Below are positions 1 to 9,197 of a DNA stretch of 64,000 bases, one piece after another. The first letter of the stretch is position 1. The number at the start of each line of letters is the position of its first letter. The translations under genes and the position numbers were made by a program. Source of the stretch: Burkholderiaceae bacterium (GTDB lineage: Bacteria; Pseudomonadota; Gammaproteobacteria; Burkholderiales; Burkholderiaceae_E); contig JAJTYR010000001.1 of assembly GCA_021463505.1 (NCBI GenBank), forward strand, positions 112,653 to 176,652, written 5' to 3'. The notes beneath the pieces were generated by a model. That model saw only the letters and a program-made list of their open reading frames with translations. It searched no databases and was not told where the DNA came from.

Positions 1-18
1 CGGTTTCACTGGACTAGG

Positions 19-909
19 GTGGCGAAGGTGACGTCGTCCCCGTCCCGGACGTCCGGCGCCGACGCGCTCGCGCGCGAACTGCTGGCCGGCGCCTCGATCG
101 AGATCCCGGCCCGCGAACTGGGTGACGCGGTGGCTTTCGCGCGCAGGCGCCAGGTATTCATCCCCTGGACGCCGAACCTCGATGCGCGGGCCATCGCGGC
201 GGCCACCTCCCGGGCGGGCGCACTCGGTCTGATGCCCGTGCCGCACGTGGTGGCGCGCCGCCTCGGCAGCGAATCGGCGGCGCGCGAACTGCTGGGCGAA
301 CTGCGCCGCGGTGGCGCCGAATCGGTGCTGCTGGTGGGCGGTGACCTGCGCGAGTCCGCTGGCCCCTACCGTTCGAGTTTCGAGGTGCTGCGCGCGGGCC
401 TGCTGCAGGACTGCGGCTTCGCGCAGGCCGGGGTCTGCGGCTATCCCGAGGGGCATCCGCGCATTCCCGAATCGGCGCTGCGCGAGGATCTCGATCTGAA
501 GCTCGGCTATGCGCGAAGTCACGGCCTGCGGCTGTTCGTGGTCTCGCAGTTCTGCTTCGACGGTGCGGCGATCGGCCGCTGGGCCGCCGATCTGCGCGCC
601 CGCGGCGTCGATGTGCCGCTGCGCATCGGCGTGGCCGGGCCGACCACGGTCGCGCGGCTGCTCAAGCTGGGTGTGCAGTGCGGGATCGGCAACTCGCTGC
701 GAGCGCTGAAAGGGCGGGTCGGATCGTTGACGCGGCTTGCGGCCACGCACGACCCGACGAAGCTGATCCGCGGGATCGCCGTGGCGCGCCTGGCGCAGCC
801 GTCGCTCGACCCCTTCGCGCTGCACCTGTTCGCGTTCGGCGGTATGACCCCGACGGCACAGTGGCTCTCCCGGAGCACGGAGGAGCCGGCTAATATGGCG
901 AGCGGCTGA
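19..909 (+). CDS. methylenetetrahydrofolate reductase-like protein (MetF family, copy 1)
   Basis: A 296-residue protein, close to the usual bacterial MetF length. It has the MetF-type patterns AGVCGYPEGHPRI and FVVSQFCFD (compare VAAYPEVHPE and ITQFFFD in E. coli MetF) and GVAGPTTVARLL. An early SIE motif matches the conserved glutamate near the MetF N terminus. It is expected to be an FAD-dependent TIM barrel interconverting methylene- and methyl-THF, but it is divergent and the reaction is inferred. The listed start is GTG at 19; the frame is open back to base 1, so the true start may lie outside the window. It lies 39 bases upstream of metY and is a paralogue of the gene at 4922-5830. Confidence 0.75.
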   Translation: MAKVTSSPSRTSGADALARELLAGASIEIPARELGDAVAFARRRQVFIPWTPNLDARAIAAATSRAGALGLMPVPHVVARRLGSESAARELLGELRRGGAESVLLVGGDLRESAGPYRSSFEVLRAGLLQDCGFAQAGVCGYPEGHPRIPESALREDLDLKLGYARSHGLRLFVVSQFCFDGAAIGRWAADLRARGVDVPLRIGVAGPTTVARLLKLGVQCGIGNSLRALKGRVGSLTRLAATHDPTKLIRGIAVARLAQPSLDPFALHLFAFGGMTPTAQWLSRSTEEPANMASG

Positions 910-948
910 CCCGTTCACGATCCATCCACACTCACAAGGGGACGTTCG

Positions 949-2238
949 ATGGCTACCGAAGCACGCAAATTCGCCTTTGCAACCCAGCAACTGCACGCCG
1001 GCCAGAAGTCCGACCCGACGACGGGCAGCCGCGCGGTGCCGCTGTACCAGACCACCAGCTACCAGTTCCGCGACACCGAGCACGCGGCCAACCTGTTCGC
1101 GCTCAAGGAACTCGGCAACATCTACACGCGACTGATGAACCCGACCAGCGACGTGCTCGAGCAGCGCATCGCGGTACTCGAAGGCGGCGTCGCAGGCGTG
1201 GCAGCCAGCTCGGGGCACGCTGCGCAGGCCCAGGCGATCTTCACGCTGTGCAATTCGGGCGACCACATCGTGAGCAGCAGCCGGCTCTACGGCGGCACCT
1301 ACAACCAGTTCAACCACACGCTGCGCAATCTGGGCATCGAGGTCACCTTCGTCGACCCGACCGACCCGAAGAACTTCGAGCGCGCGATCCGCCCGAACAC
1401 GAAGATCCTCTACGGCGAGACGCTGGGCAACCCCGACATCGCGGTGTTTCCGATCGAGGAGGTCGCCGCGACGGCGAAGAAGCACGGCATCGTGCTGATG
1501 ATCGACAACACGTTTGCCACGCCGTACCTGTTCCGGCCGATCGAGTGGGGCGCGAACGTGGTCGTTCACAGCACCACCAAGTTCATCGGCGGGCACGGCA
1601 CCAGCATCGGCGGGATGATCGTCGACGGCGGCAACTTCGACTGGACCAGCGGACGCTTCCCCAACTTCACGACTCCCGATCCGTCATATCATGGGCTGGT
1701 CTACGCCAGCCTGGTCGGCATGGGGCTGCCGCCATTCGCGATCAAGGTGCGCGTGCACGTGCTGCGCGACATCGGCGCCTGCGCGTCGCCCTTCAACAGC
1801 TGGCAGACGATCCAGGGCGTCGAGACGCTGAGCCTGCGGATGGAGCGCCACACGCAGAACGGACAGGCGGTGGCCGAGTTCCTCGAAAAGCATCCGAAAG
1901 TCGGCTGGGTCATGTACCCCGGTCTGAGGAGCCACCCCGACTACGAACGCGCGAAGAAGTACCTGCCGAAGGGCTGCGGCGCGATCATGGGCTTCGGCAT
2001 CAAGGGCGGGGTCGACGCCGGCAAGAAGTTCATCGAGAGCCTGCAGCTGTTCAGCCACCTGGCCAACGTCGGCGACGCCAAGAGCCTGGCGATTCATCCG
2101 GCCACCACCACGCACAGCCAGCTCACCGTCGAGGAACAGAAGACCGCCGGCGTGAGTCCCGACTTCGTGCGGCTGAGCGTCGGCGTCGAGGACATCGACG
2201 ACATCCTCTGGGACCTCGATCAGGCGCTCAACGCCTGA
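949..2238 (+). CDS. metY: O-acetylhomoserine sulfhydrylase (O-acetylhomoserine aminocarboxypropyltransferase)
   Basis: A 429-residue PLP enzyme of the Cys/Met metabolism family, full length for MetY. It makes homocysteine directly from O-acetylhomoserine and sulfide. The PLP lysine lies in the motif [13 protein letters not shown], and the N terminus TQQLHAG is typical of the family. AAGGGGAC lies about five bases before the ATG and fits a ribosome binding site. The next gene is metA, whose sequence predicts that it supplies the acetylated substrate, so the pair forms a direct sulfhydrylation route. A strong hairpin separates the two genes. Confidence 0.93.
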   Translation: MATEARKFAFATQQLHAGQKSDPTTGSRAVPLYQTTSYQFRDTEHAANLFALKELGNIYTRLMNPTSDVLEQRIAVLEGGVAGVAASSGHAAQAQAIFTLCNSGDHIVSSSRLYGGTYNQFNHTLRNLGIEVTFVDPTDPKNFERAIRPNTKILYGETLGNPDIAVFPIEEVAATAKKHGIVLMIDNTFATPYLFRPIEWGANVVVHSTTKFIGGHGTSIGGMIVDGGNFDWTSGRFPNFTTPDPSYHGLVYASLVGMGLPPFAIKVRVHVLRDIGACASPFNSWQTIQGVETLSLRMERHTQNGQAVAEFLEKHPKVGWVMYPGLRSHPDYERAKKYLPKGCGAIMGFGIKGGVDAGKKFIESLQLFSHLANVGDAKSLAIHPATTTHSQLTVEEQKTAGVSPDFVRLSVGVEDIDDILWDLDQALNA

Positions 2239-2246
2239 TGACGGTC

Positions 2247-2271
2247 CGGGCGGGCGCACCGCGCCCGCCCG
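2247..2271 (+). other. 11-bp perfect hairpin between metY and metA
   Basis: CGGGCGGGCGC and its exact complement are separated by only ACC, eight bases after the metY stop. There is no T-run after it, so it is not a classical intrinsic terminator. It could stabilise the metY message or reduce read-through into metA. Confidence 0.5.
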
Positions 2272-2289
2272 ACGCTGCCGGAGCCCATC

Positions 2290-3231
2290 GTGCCGGTCAG
2301 GATCCCGTCGACGCTTCCCGCCCGCGCCACGCTCGAGCGCGAGAACGTCTTCGTGATGGGCGAGGAGCGCGCCGCGCGCCAGGACATCCGTCCGATGCGC
2401 GTGGCGATCCTCAACCTGATGCCGACCAAGATCGCCACCGAGACGCAACTGCTGCGGCTGCTCGGCAATACGGCGCTGCAGGTGGACGTGACGCTGCTGC
2501 ACACCGCCACCCACGAGTCGAGAAACGTTGCCGCCGATCACCTGCTCGAGCACTACACCACTTTCGAGCAGGTGCGCCACGAGAAGTTCGACGGCCTGGT
2601 GATCACCGGTGCGCCGGTCGAGCAGATGCCGTTCGAGGAGGTCGACTACTGGCCCGAGGTCGCGGCGATCATCGACTGGGCCAGCGAGGCCGTCTCCTCG
2701 ACGCTGAACATCTGCTGGGGCGCACAGGCGGCGCTGTACCACCGCTACGGCATCCCGAAGCATCCGCTGCCGCGCAAGATGTTCGGCGTGTTCGAGCACC
2801 GCACGCTCGCGCCCACCGACCGGTTGCTGCGCGGTTTCGACGACGTCTTCCTCGCGCCGCATTCGCGGCACACCGAGGTGCGCCGCACCGACATCGAGCA
2901 GGTCGGCGAGGTTTCGATCCTCGCCGAATCCGACGATGCCGGCGTCTATCTGGCGGGTTCGCGCGACGGCAGGCACGTGTTCGTCACCGGTCATTCCGAG
3001 TACGACCCGCTCACGCTGAAGGCCGAGTACGACCGCGACGTCGCCAGGGGCCTGCCGATCGAGGTGCCGCGCAACTACTACCCGGACGACGATCCGTCGC
3101 GTCCGCCGCTGGTGCGCTGGCGCGGCCACGCGAACCTGCTGTTCGCGAACTGGCTGAACTACCACGTCTACCAGGTCACGCCGTTCCATCCGGGCGACAT
3201 CCCGATTGGCGCCATGCACACCGATTTCTAG
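2290..3231 (+). CDS. metA: homoserine O-acyltransferase, MetA family, predicted acetyl-CoA specific
   Basis: A 313-residue glutamine-amidotransferase-like acyltransferase of the MetA (HTS) family. Counting from the GTG start gives the catalytic residues Cys142 (NICWGAQA), His235 and Glu237 (GHSEYD). Residue 111 is glutamate in GAPVEQ, whereas E. coli MetA has glycine there (GAPLGL). In this family that position has been shown to set acyl specificity, with Glu favouring acetyl-CoA and Gly succinyl-CoA. The product is therefore predicted to be O-acetylhomoserine, matching the adjacent metY. GTG is preferred because it gives the standard numbering. Confidence 0.92.
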   Translation: MPVRIPSTLPARATLERENVFVMGEERAARQDIRPMRVAILNLMPTKIATETQLLRLLGNTALQVDVTLLHTATHESRNVAADHLLEHYTTFEQVRHEKFDGLVITGAPVEQMPFEEVDYWPEVAAIIDWASEAVSSTLNICWGAQAALYHRYGIPKHPLPRKMFGVFEHRTLAPTDRLLRGFDDVFLAPHSRHTEVRRTDIEQVGEVSILAESDDAGVYLAGSRDGRHVFVTGHSEYDPLTLKAEYDRDVARGLPIEVPRNYYPDDDPSRPPLVRWRGHANLLFANWLNYHVYQVTPFHPGDIPIGAMHTDF

Positions 3232-3246
3232 AACGGGCTCCCGAAC

Positions 3247-4917
3247 GTGTCGTCGAACATCCGGATCGCGCAGGCCGCGAAGATGCAGCGCATCTCGCGC
3301 ATCGCCCTCGAAAAGCTGGGCATTCCCGAGGAGCACGTCGAGACCTACGGACACTACAAGGCGAAGATCTCGCTCGACCATCTCGCGTCGCTGCGCGACC
3401 GCCCGGATGGCAAGCTGGTGCTGGTCACCGCGATCAGTCCGACGCCGGCCGGGGAGGGCAAGACCACGACCACGGTGGGGCTGGGCGACGCGCTCAACCA
3501 CATCGGCCGCAAGGCGGTGATCTGTCTGCGCGAGCCCTCGCTGGGACCGGTGTTCGGCATGAAGGGCGGTGCCGCGGGCGGCGGGTATGCGCAGGTGGTG
3601 CCGATGGAGGACATCAACCTGCACTTCACCGGCGACTTCTCCGCGATCGGCCTGGCCAACAATCTGCTCGCGGCGCTGATCGACAACCACATCGCGCACG
3701 GCAACGAACTCGGCATCGACCCGCGGCGCATCGAGTGGCGGCGCGTCGTCGACATGAACGACCGGGCGCTGCGCGAGATCGTGGTCGGGCTGGGTGGCAC
3801 CGCCAACGGTTTTCCGCGCGAAGACGGCTTCGAGATCGTCGTCGCCTCCGAAGTGATGGCGATCTTCTGCCTGGCCGGTTCGCTCGACGACCTGCGCACG
3901 CGGCTGGGCGAAATCGTCGTGGCCTGGAACCGCGAGGGGCGCCCGGTGCGCGCGCGCGACCTGAATGCGCACGGCGCGATGACCGTGCTTCTGAAGGATG
4001 CGCTCAAGCCGAACCTGGTGCAGACGCTCGAGAACAACCCGGCGCTGATCCACGGCGGTCCGTTCGGCAACATCGCGCACGGCTGCAACTCGGTGATCGC
4101 CACGCGCGCGGCACTGAAGCTGGCCGATTACGTGGTCACCGAGGCCGGCTTCGGCGCCGACCTCGGGGCCGAGAAGTTCCTCGACATCAAGTGCCGCAGC
4201 GCCGGGTTGATGCCCGATGCCGCAGTGCTCGTCGCGACGATCCGCGCAATCAAGTACCACGGCGGGGTCGATCCGCGCGAGCTCGGCCACGAGAACGCGA
4301 AGGCGCTTGCCCGGGGGATGGTCAACCTCGAGCGCCACGTCGAGAACCTGCGCGACGTCTACCGGTTGCCGGCGGTGGTCGCGATCAATCGCTTTTCCCT
4401 GGATTCCGACGAGGAGATCGAGGCGGTGCGCGCGCGGATGGCGAAGCTCGGCATCGGGATGGTCACCGCGAACCACTGGGCCGAGGGCGGGCGCGGTGCT
4501 GTCGATCTCGCGCACGCGGTGGTCGCGCTGTGCCAGAAGCCGGCCCGTCCGGCCTTCGTCTACGAGGACGACGAACCGCTGTGGCAGAAGATCGAGAAGG
4601 TGGCGAAAGCGGTGTATCGCGCCTCCGAAGTCACGGCCGACAGCAAGGTACGCGCGCGCATCCGCAAGCTGCAGGACGACGGCTACGGGCACTATCCGGT
4701 CTGCGTCGCCAAGACCCAGTATTCGTTCTCCACCGACCCGAAGCTGCGCGGCGCACCCGAGGGGCACGTGCTGAACGTGCGCGAAGTGCACCTGTCGGCG
4801 GGCGCCGGCTTCGTGGTGATGGTCTGCGGCGACATCATGACCATGCCCGGGTTGCCGAAGGCGCCGTCGGCCGACACCATCGACCTCGTCGACGGCAAGG
4901 TGGTGGGGCTGTTCTGA
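3247..4917 (+). CDS. fhs: formate-tetrahydrofolate ligase
   Basis: A 556-residue enzyme, full length for the family, that makes 10-formyl-THF from formate, THF and ATP in the cytoplasm. The nucleotide-binding motif [19 protein letters not shown] lies near residue 70. [22 protein letters not shown] and the C-terminal [11 protein letters not shown] are also family signatures. The start is GTG, 15 bases after metA, so co-transcription with metYA is likely. Its place next to MetF-like genes and, further on, 5-formyl-THF cyclo-ligase marks a one-carbon block. folD, which would link the formyl and methylene levels, is not in the window. Confidence 0.95.
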   Translation: MSSNIRIAQAAKMQRISRIALEKLGIPEEHVETYGHYKAKISLDHLASLRDRPDGKLVLVTAISPTPAGEGKTTTTVGLGDALNHIGRKAVICLREPSLGPVFGMKGGAAGGGYAQVVPMEDINLHFTGDFSAIGLANNLLAALIDNHIAHGNELGIDPRRIEWRRVVDMNDRALREIVVGLGGTANGFPREDGFEIVVASEVMAIFCLAGSLDDLRTRLGEIVVAWNREGRPVRARDLNAHGAMTVLLKDALKPNLVQTLENNPALIHGGPFGNIAHGCNSVIATRAALKLADYVVTEAGFGADLGAEKFLDIKCRSAGLMPDAAVLVATIRAIKYHGGVDPRELGHENAKALARGMVNLERHVENLRDVYRLPAVVAINRFSLDSDEEIEAVRARMAKLGIGMVTANHWAEGGRGAVDLAHAVVALCQKPARPAFVYEDDEPLWQKIEKVAKAVYRASEVTADSKVRARIRKLQDDGYGHYPVCVAKTQYSFSTDPKLRGAPEGHVLNVREVHLSAGAGFVVMVCGDIMTMPGLPKAPSADTIDLVDGKVVGLF

Positions 4918-4921
4918 GCGC

Positions 4922-5830
4922 TCAGCCGGCGCTGGTGTCGCGGATCCACTGTGCGGAGTCCGCGAAATTGCCGAAGGCGAACAGGTGCAGCCCGGATACC
5001 CCCAGGCCGGCCGCCTGCGGTGCGAGGGCACGCGCAAGGTCGTCCGGGCCGTGGCGCGCGAGCATCCGGTTCAGCGAAACCGGCTGCGAGCCGAGCGCCT
5101 TCATCGAGGCGCCGATCCCGCAGCGTACGGCGTAGGCGAGCAACGTGCGCACGGTCGCGGGACCCGCCACGCCGACGCGCACCGGCAGCGTCACGCCACG
5201 TGCGCGCAGTCGTTCGAGCCAGTCGAGCACGCGCTGCGGCTCGAAGCAGAACTGCGAGACGACGAACAATTCGATCCCGTGCGCCTCGGCGTAGCGGATC
5301 TTGCGCCCGAGCGCGTCGTCGAGCGCCTGCTGTGCAATGCGTCGATGGCCTTCCGGATAGCCGGCCACGCCGATGCTGCGGATTCCGCAGGCCTCGAGCA
5401 CGCCGGTCTCGAGCACCTGCAGGCTCGAGTCAAACGGGCCGGCCCCCGTGTCGCTGTCGCCGGCAATCAGCAGCACGCGCGTCACGTCGGCCTCGTCGCG
5501 CAGTCGGGCAGCGAAGTCGGCCACCGCGGCCGCACTCGCGAAGCGGCGCGCGGCCAGGTGCGGCACCGGGTTCAGGCCGACCTGGCGCAGCCGCGTGGCC
5601 GTGCTGAGGACGTGGTGATAGGGGGTGCCCGGCAGGAACGTGACGTGGACGTCGGTGCCCGGTGCGAGCATTCGCGCATAACCGCCGACATCGGCGATGT
5701 TGCGGGTCGAGGTTTCGATCGATGCGCCACGCGCGAGGCGGACGATGGCCTCGCGCAGGCCGGCGTCGGCGCGCGCCGCCGTCGTGCCGGTTGCTGCCGC
5801 AGTACCTGTGCTTGCGTCTCCGGGGTTCAT
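4922..5830 (-). CDS. methylenetetrahydrofolate reductase-like protein (MetF family, copy 2)
   Basis: A 302-residue protein; the ORF track extends it upstream as a shadow, but the ATG at 5830 (MNPGDAST) is chosen because the preceding gene stops at 5842. It shares with copy 1 the motifs GVAGYPEGHRRI, FVVSQFCFE and GVAGPATVRTLL, so the two are clear paralogues. It is predicted to act on methylene/methyl-THF. The gene lies 11 bases after the methyltransferase gene on the same strand, which implies a two-gene operon. It converges on fhs with only four bases between stop codons. Confidence 0.75.
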   Translation of the reverse strand: MNPGDASTGTAAATGTTAARADAGLREAIVRLARGASIETSTRNIADVGGYARMLAPGTDVHVTFLPGTPYHHVLSTATRLRQVGLNPVPHLAARRFASAAAVADFAARLRDEADVTRVLLIAGDSDTGAGPFDSSLQVLETGVLEACGIRSIGVAGYPEGHRRIAQQALDDALGRKIRYAEAHGIELFVVSQFCFEPQRVLDWLERLRARGVTLPVRVGVAGPATVRTLLAYAVRCGIGASMKALGSQPVSLNRMLARHGPDDLARALAPQAAGLGVSGLHLFAFGNFADSAQWIRDTSAG

Positions 5831-5841
5831 GCCCGCGTCCT

Positions 5842-7242
5842 TCAGTCGCGATGCCGCGAGATGATGTACGACTCGTCCTGGAACCATAGCCCGTTGTAGC
5901 GGCGCAGCACCTCGCCGGTGACCTCGAGGTAGCGCCGGTCGCCCATCGCGCTCTCGAGCCGTGCGTCGTCGATCTGGCCGACGTAGATCGCGGCGTTCCA
6001 GGCGGCAAACAGCATCGACGTGCCGATCGACGCCGACAGTTCGGTAGGCAGCGCGTGCATGTCGAAGCGAAACAGCGAGCGTGCGTCGGAATAGGCATTG
6101 AAGTTCAGGCCGCGCGCGCCCGCGCCGAGCGCCGCCTTGACCGCCTTGAGCATCCGGTGGCGGTCGTGCACGAACGGGTTCTCCCCGGGCCACATCTTCT
6201 GCAGGATCTCGAGCCCGGGATCGTCGCCGCGCGAATGGATCGCCAGCAGCCGCCCGCCGGGGGCCAGGCTGCGCGCCAGTGGCGCGATCACACGCGAGGC
6301 CTTGAACTGCAGGTCGGCGCGCGCCCGGTAGGGCTGCGACGCAATCACCAGATCGTAACCGGCCTCGCCGCCGCCGCGCTTCGGAATCACCGACTCGAGC
6401 AGGAAGCGGTGGTCGTCGCGATACAGTACCAGCACGGTCGGCCGGGCATAGACGGGGTTGCCGGTGGCCGGATCGATGTTCACGCGCCAGTTCTCGGCGA
6501 GAAACGGCCCGAGTGCGGCGATCTGTTCCTCGAAGTCGTGCGAGGTGGCGCCCGTGAGCGCAACTTCGTGCCAGACCAGGGTGGTCGCCGCGGCCAGCGA
6601 CGCGGGCGCCAGCGACGGCGCCTCGGTGTAGTTCAGGTTGGTGAACACCAGCACCGTGGCCGGATGCTCGAAGAAGCGGTCGGCCATCTTCTCGAGCGTG
6701 AGCCGCACGTGCTCGACGCTGATTTCCTTGCCGACGATGTAGAACGGCATGGTCGCGAAGCGCTTGTGCATCGCGCGCATCGCGCGAACCAGCACGGTGC
6801 CGTCACCGAAGCCAGCGTCGAAGACGCGAACCGCGGGCGGCGACGGATGGATGTTCACCAGTTCCATGGCCACGCGTTGCGCGACCACCGCCTTCTCCGA
6901 GCAGGTGCTGACGAAGAGCTGGTACTTCTGCCGGTTGTCGAAGAAGCGGAAATTGCGGTCGACGTGGGCCGGCGGCTGTTGCGGATCGGTGCGCGGCAGC
7001 GGCAGCGGTGCGCCGGCCGGTGCATCGATCAGGAATCCGCGGCCGTGGCGCGCGGCGGCGCGCGCATCGCTCGCGATGAACCGGCGCACCCGCTCGGCGG
7101 TGGCGGTCGTGATCCGTCCGCCGTCGCGCAGGCGGTTGACGAACTTGCCGTCATTGACCGCGAAGCGTCCGAAGGTCGATTCTGCGACGCCTGCCCTGCG
7201 GCAGTATTCGACGATTTCGCGCAGCAGCGTGTCGGCTTCCAC
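5842..7242 (-). CDS. SAM-dependent methyltransferase with N-terminal helical domain
   Basis: A 466-residue protein of unassigned specificity. Residues 1-60 are helical and HTH-like (VNDGKFVNRLRDGGRITTATA). A class I methyltransferase motif, VFDAGFGDGTVL, lies near residue 140. The C-terminal part has AWNAAIYVGQID and a conserved-looking end. The start is GTG at 7242, preceded by a good promoter at 7281-7309. It is the first gene of an operon with a MetF-like enzyme, so it may use or renew a methyl donor in one-carbon metabolism. That link is inference and the substrate cannot be told from sequence. Confidence 0.6.
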   Translation of the reverse strand: MEADTLLREIVEYCRRAGVAESTFGRFAVNDGKFVNRLRDGGRITTATAERVRRFIASDARAAARHGRGFLIDAPAGAPLPLPRTDPQQPPAHVDRNFRFFDNRQKYQLFVSTCSEKAVVAQRVAMELVNIHPSPPAVRVFDAGFGDGTVLVRAMRAMHKRFATMPFYIVGKEISVEHVRLTLEKMADRFFEHPATVLVFTNLNYTEAPSLAPASLAAATTLVWHEVALTGATSHDFEEQIAALGPFLAENWRVNIDPATGNPVYARPTVLVLYRDDHRFLLESVIPKRGGGEAGYDLVIASQPYRARADLQFKASRVIAPLARSLAPGGRLLAIHSRGDDPGLEILQKMWPGENPFVHDRHRMLKAVKAALGAGARGLNFNAYSDARSLFRFDMHALPTELSASIGTSMLFAAWNAAIYVGQIDDARLESAMGDRRYLEVTGEVLRRYNGLWFQDESYIISRHRD

Positions 7243-7280
7243 CTGCGCACCCGTATCGGCCTATCCCCTGTGTCCGACCG

Positions 7281-7309
7281 ATTTGAGTGGATCCCCGGTG
7301 GGCTGTCAA
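7281..7309 (-). promoter_or_regulatory. sigma-70-type promoter for the methyltransferase-metF2 operon
   Basis: On the minus strand TTGACA (7309-7304), a 17-base spacer and TCAAAT (7286-7281) precede the GTG start at 7242. The -35 is perfect and the -10 matches four of six. Transcription would begin near 7274, giving a leader of about 30 bases. Confidence 0.55.
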
Positions 7310-7341
7310 GGTTTTTCGGCTCCCACCGGTGAAGTGGGACC

Positions 7342-7947
7342 TCAGGTGGGACGCTGTCGCCGATGGCGTGTCGCGGCGCGCTCGTCGACGATGACGTCCA
7401 TCGGGATGTCGTGCGGCTGCGGTTCGAACGCGGGCAGCGCTGCGGCCGAGTAGCCGACGCCGATCGTCAAGGTGTGCGCCGGGCTGGCGGCGAGGGTGCG
7501 GTCGTAGTAGCCGCCCCCGTAGCCGAGGCGGTAGCCTTCGCGGCTGAAGCCGACGAGCGGGGCGATCACCACTTGCGGCACGAGCGTCTCGCCGTCGGAC
7601 GGTTGCGGAATGTTCCAGACGCCGGGAACGAGCCGGGCGCCGGCGCGCCATTCACGAAACAGCAGTGGGGCACCCCGGGCGACAACGACCGGCAGCGCGC
7701 AACGCGCACCACGCTCGCGCAGCGATCCGGTCCACGCCCGCAGGTCGGGTTCGCCGCGGATCGGCCAGTAGACCGCCACGACCAGACCGCGCACCTCGGG
7801 CAACAACGGGTCGAGTACGGCGCCGATCCGGCGCGCGAACTCGCGTCGCTGCTTCGCTGGCATGGCCAGTCGCGCCGCAATCAGGCGGCTGCGCTCGGCC
7901 TTGCGCCACGCTGTCCAGGCCGGCATCGACGGCGTTTCTGCGTTCAT
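7342..7947 (-). CDS. 5-formyltetrahydrofolate cyclo-ligase
   Basis: A 201-residue protein from the ATG at 7947 (an upstream ATG at 7968 adds seven residues). The family signature GYRLGYGGGYYDRTLA, which binds ATP and substrate, lies near residue 150, and VWNIPQPSDGE matches the usual upstream loop. It converts 5-formyl-THF to 5,10-methenyl-THF, recycling an inhibitory folate. It lies on the same strand upstream of the methyltransferase/MetF2 operon but has a separate spacer with its own promoter after it. It is divergent from the MCE operon. Confidence 0.9.
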   Translation of the reverse strand: MNAETPSMPAWTAWRKAERSRLIAARLAMPAKQRREFARRIGAVLDPLLPEVRGLVVAVYWPIRGEPDLRAWTGSLRERGARCALPVVVARGAPLLFREWRAGARLVPGVWNIPQPSDGETLVPQVVIAPLVGFSREGYRLGYGGGYYDRTLAASPAHTLTIGVGYSAAALPAFEPQPHDIPMDVIVDERAATRHRRQRPT

Positions 7948-8060
7948 TCGTCTCCTTGCCGGCTGCACCCGCTTTGCGCCCGGCGTGCCTGCCCCCTATG
8001 TTAGTGTCGAACGCTGATGACACCCGTTTCGGCCATGCTGCGCCCCCGGTTGCCACTGCG

Positions 8061-9197
8061 ATGACCCCGACCGATGCAAGCTGTCTTCTCGAGCACGATG
8101 CCGATGGCAGCGTGCTTCGGCTGGTGGGCAGCTGGCGGCTGTCGCGCCTCGCCCGGCTCGATGCGGCCTTGCGCGCGTTGCCGGCCGTGCAAGGCGACTG
8201 GCGTCGCCGGGTCGCGCTCGATGGCTCCGGCCTGGCCGAGGTCGATACCGCAGCGGCACTGCTCGTCTGGTTCCATCTGGAGCAGGCCGGCGTACCGGCC
8301 GCAGAGGTCGGCCTGCGCGAGTTCGGTGGCGCGCAGGCGCGGATCCTCGAACTGGTTCGCGAGCGCCTGCCCGAACTGCAGCCGGCGGCGCCGCTGCGCC
8401 GGCGCGGGGCCCTGGGCCAGCTCGGCGTGTCGAGCCTGCAGTGGGCGGGGTTGCTTCACGGCCACCTCGACTTCCTGGGCCGCGTGATCGTCGAGCTGGC
8501 GCGCGTTGCCATGCGCCCGGCGATCCTGCGCGGGCGCGAACTGTCTGCGCAGTTCGCGCAGGTGTGTGTCACGGCAATTCCGGTGGTCGCGCTGGTGAGC
8601 TTCCTGATCGGTCTCGTGATCGCGTACCTGCTCGGGCTGCAGGCCGAGAAATACGGCGCGAACATCTTCGTCGTCGACGGCGTGGCGCTCGGGCTGGCGC
8701 GCGAGTTCTCGCCGCTGATCGTCGCCACCATCGTTGCCGGCCGCTCGGGTGCCGCGTTCACCGCCCAGCTGGGCACGATGAAGCTGACCGAGGAGATCGA
8801 CGCCATCCGCACGCTCGGGCTGTCGGCCGAGCAGGTGCTGGTGGTGCCGCGTGTCCTGGCGCTGGTGGTGTCGTTGCCGCTGCTGGTGTTCGTGGGCGAC
8901 GTGATGGGCGCGCTCGGCGCGATGGTCATCGCCGAGCGCATGCTCGACATCACGCCGTCCACGTTCGTGGACCGCCTGCACGATGCGCTCGCGCCGCGTC
9001 ACTTCGTGATCGGACTGGCCAAGGCACCCGCGTTCGCGCTGTTCATTGCGGTGATCGGCTGCCGTATGGGTCTTGCGGTGAGCCGCGACACCCGGTCGAT
9101 CGGGATCAACACCACCTCCACGGTGGTTCAGGGAATCGTCGCGGTGATCCTGCTCGACGCGCTGTTCGCGGTGCTGCTCCAGGAACTCGGGCTTTGA
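8061..9197 (+). CDS. MlaE-family ABC permease with N-terminal STAS (MlaB-like) domain
   Basis: A 378-residue protein from the ATG at 8061; an in-frame ATG at 7998 is also possible. Residues 1-95 resemble a STAS domain (VALDGSGLAEVDTAAALLVW). The rest is an MlaE permease with several membrane helices and the family motifs EFSPLIVATIVAGRSGAAFTA and GTMKLTEEIDA. In E. coli MlaB and MlaE are separate, so this is a natural fusion, known in other proteobacteria. It is the inner-membrane core of an MCE lipid transporter, followed by the ATPase with overlapping codons. Confidence 0.9.
   Translation: MTPTDASCLLEHDADGSVLRLVGSWRLSRLARLDAALRALPAVQGDWRRRVALDGSGLAEVDTAAALLVWFHLEQAGVPAAEVGLREFGGAQARILELVRERLPELQPAAPLRRRGALGQLGVSSLQWAGLLHGHLDFLGRVIVELARVAMRPAILRGRELSAQFAQVCVTAIPVVALVSFLIGLVIAYLLGLQAEKYGANIFVVDGVALGLAREFSPLIVATIVAGRSGAAFTAQLGTMKLTEEIDAIRTLGLSAEQVLVVPRVLALVVSLPLLVFVGDVMGALGAMVIAERMLDITPSTFVDRLHDALAPRHFVIGLAKAPAFALFIAVIGCRMGLAVSRDTRSIGINTTSTVVQGIVAVILLDALFAVLLQELGL

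Noticed and set aside
910-948. SAM riboswitch before metY
   Set aside because: Only 39 bases separate the upstream stop from metY, too short for a known SAM riboswitch fold.
1248-5135. Very long ORF of 1295 residues on the plus strand and its 1117-residue antisense partner
   Set aside because: Both are shadows over metY, metA and fhs. They are rich in Arg/Ala/Pro with no family motifs, as expected from high GC.
7315-7350. TCCCAC/GTGGGA hairpin as a terminator for the cyclo-ligase gene
   Set aside because: On the minus strand the hairpin is followed by A residues, not a U-run; the T-run lies on the wrong side.
7665-8060. N-terminal extension of the MlaE ORF
   Set aside because: It is antisense to the cyclo-ligase gene and has no membrane or STAS similarity before residue MTPTDAS.
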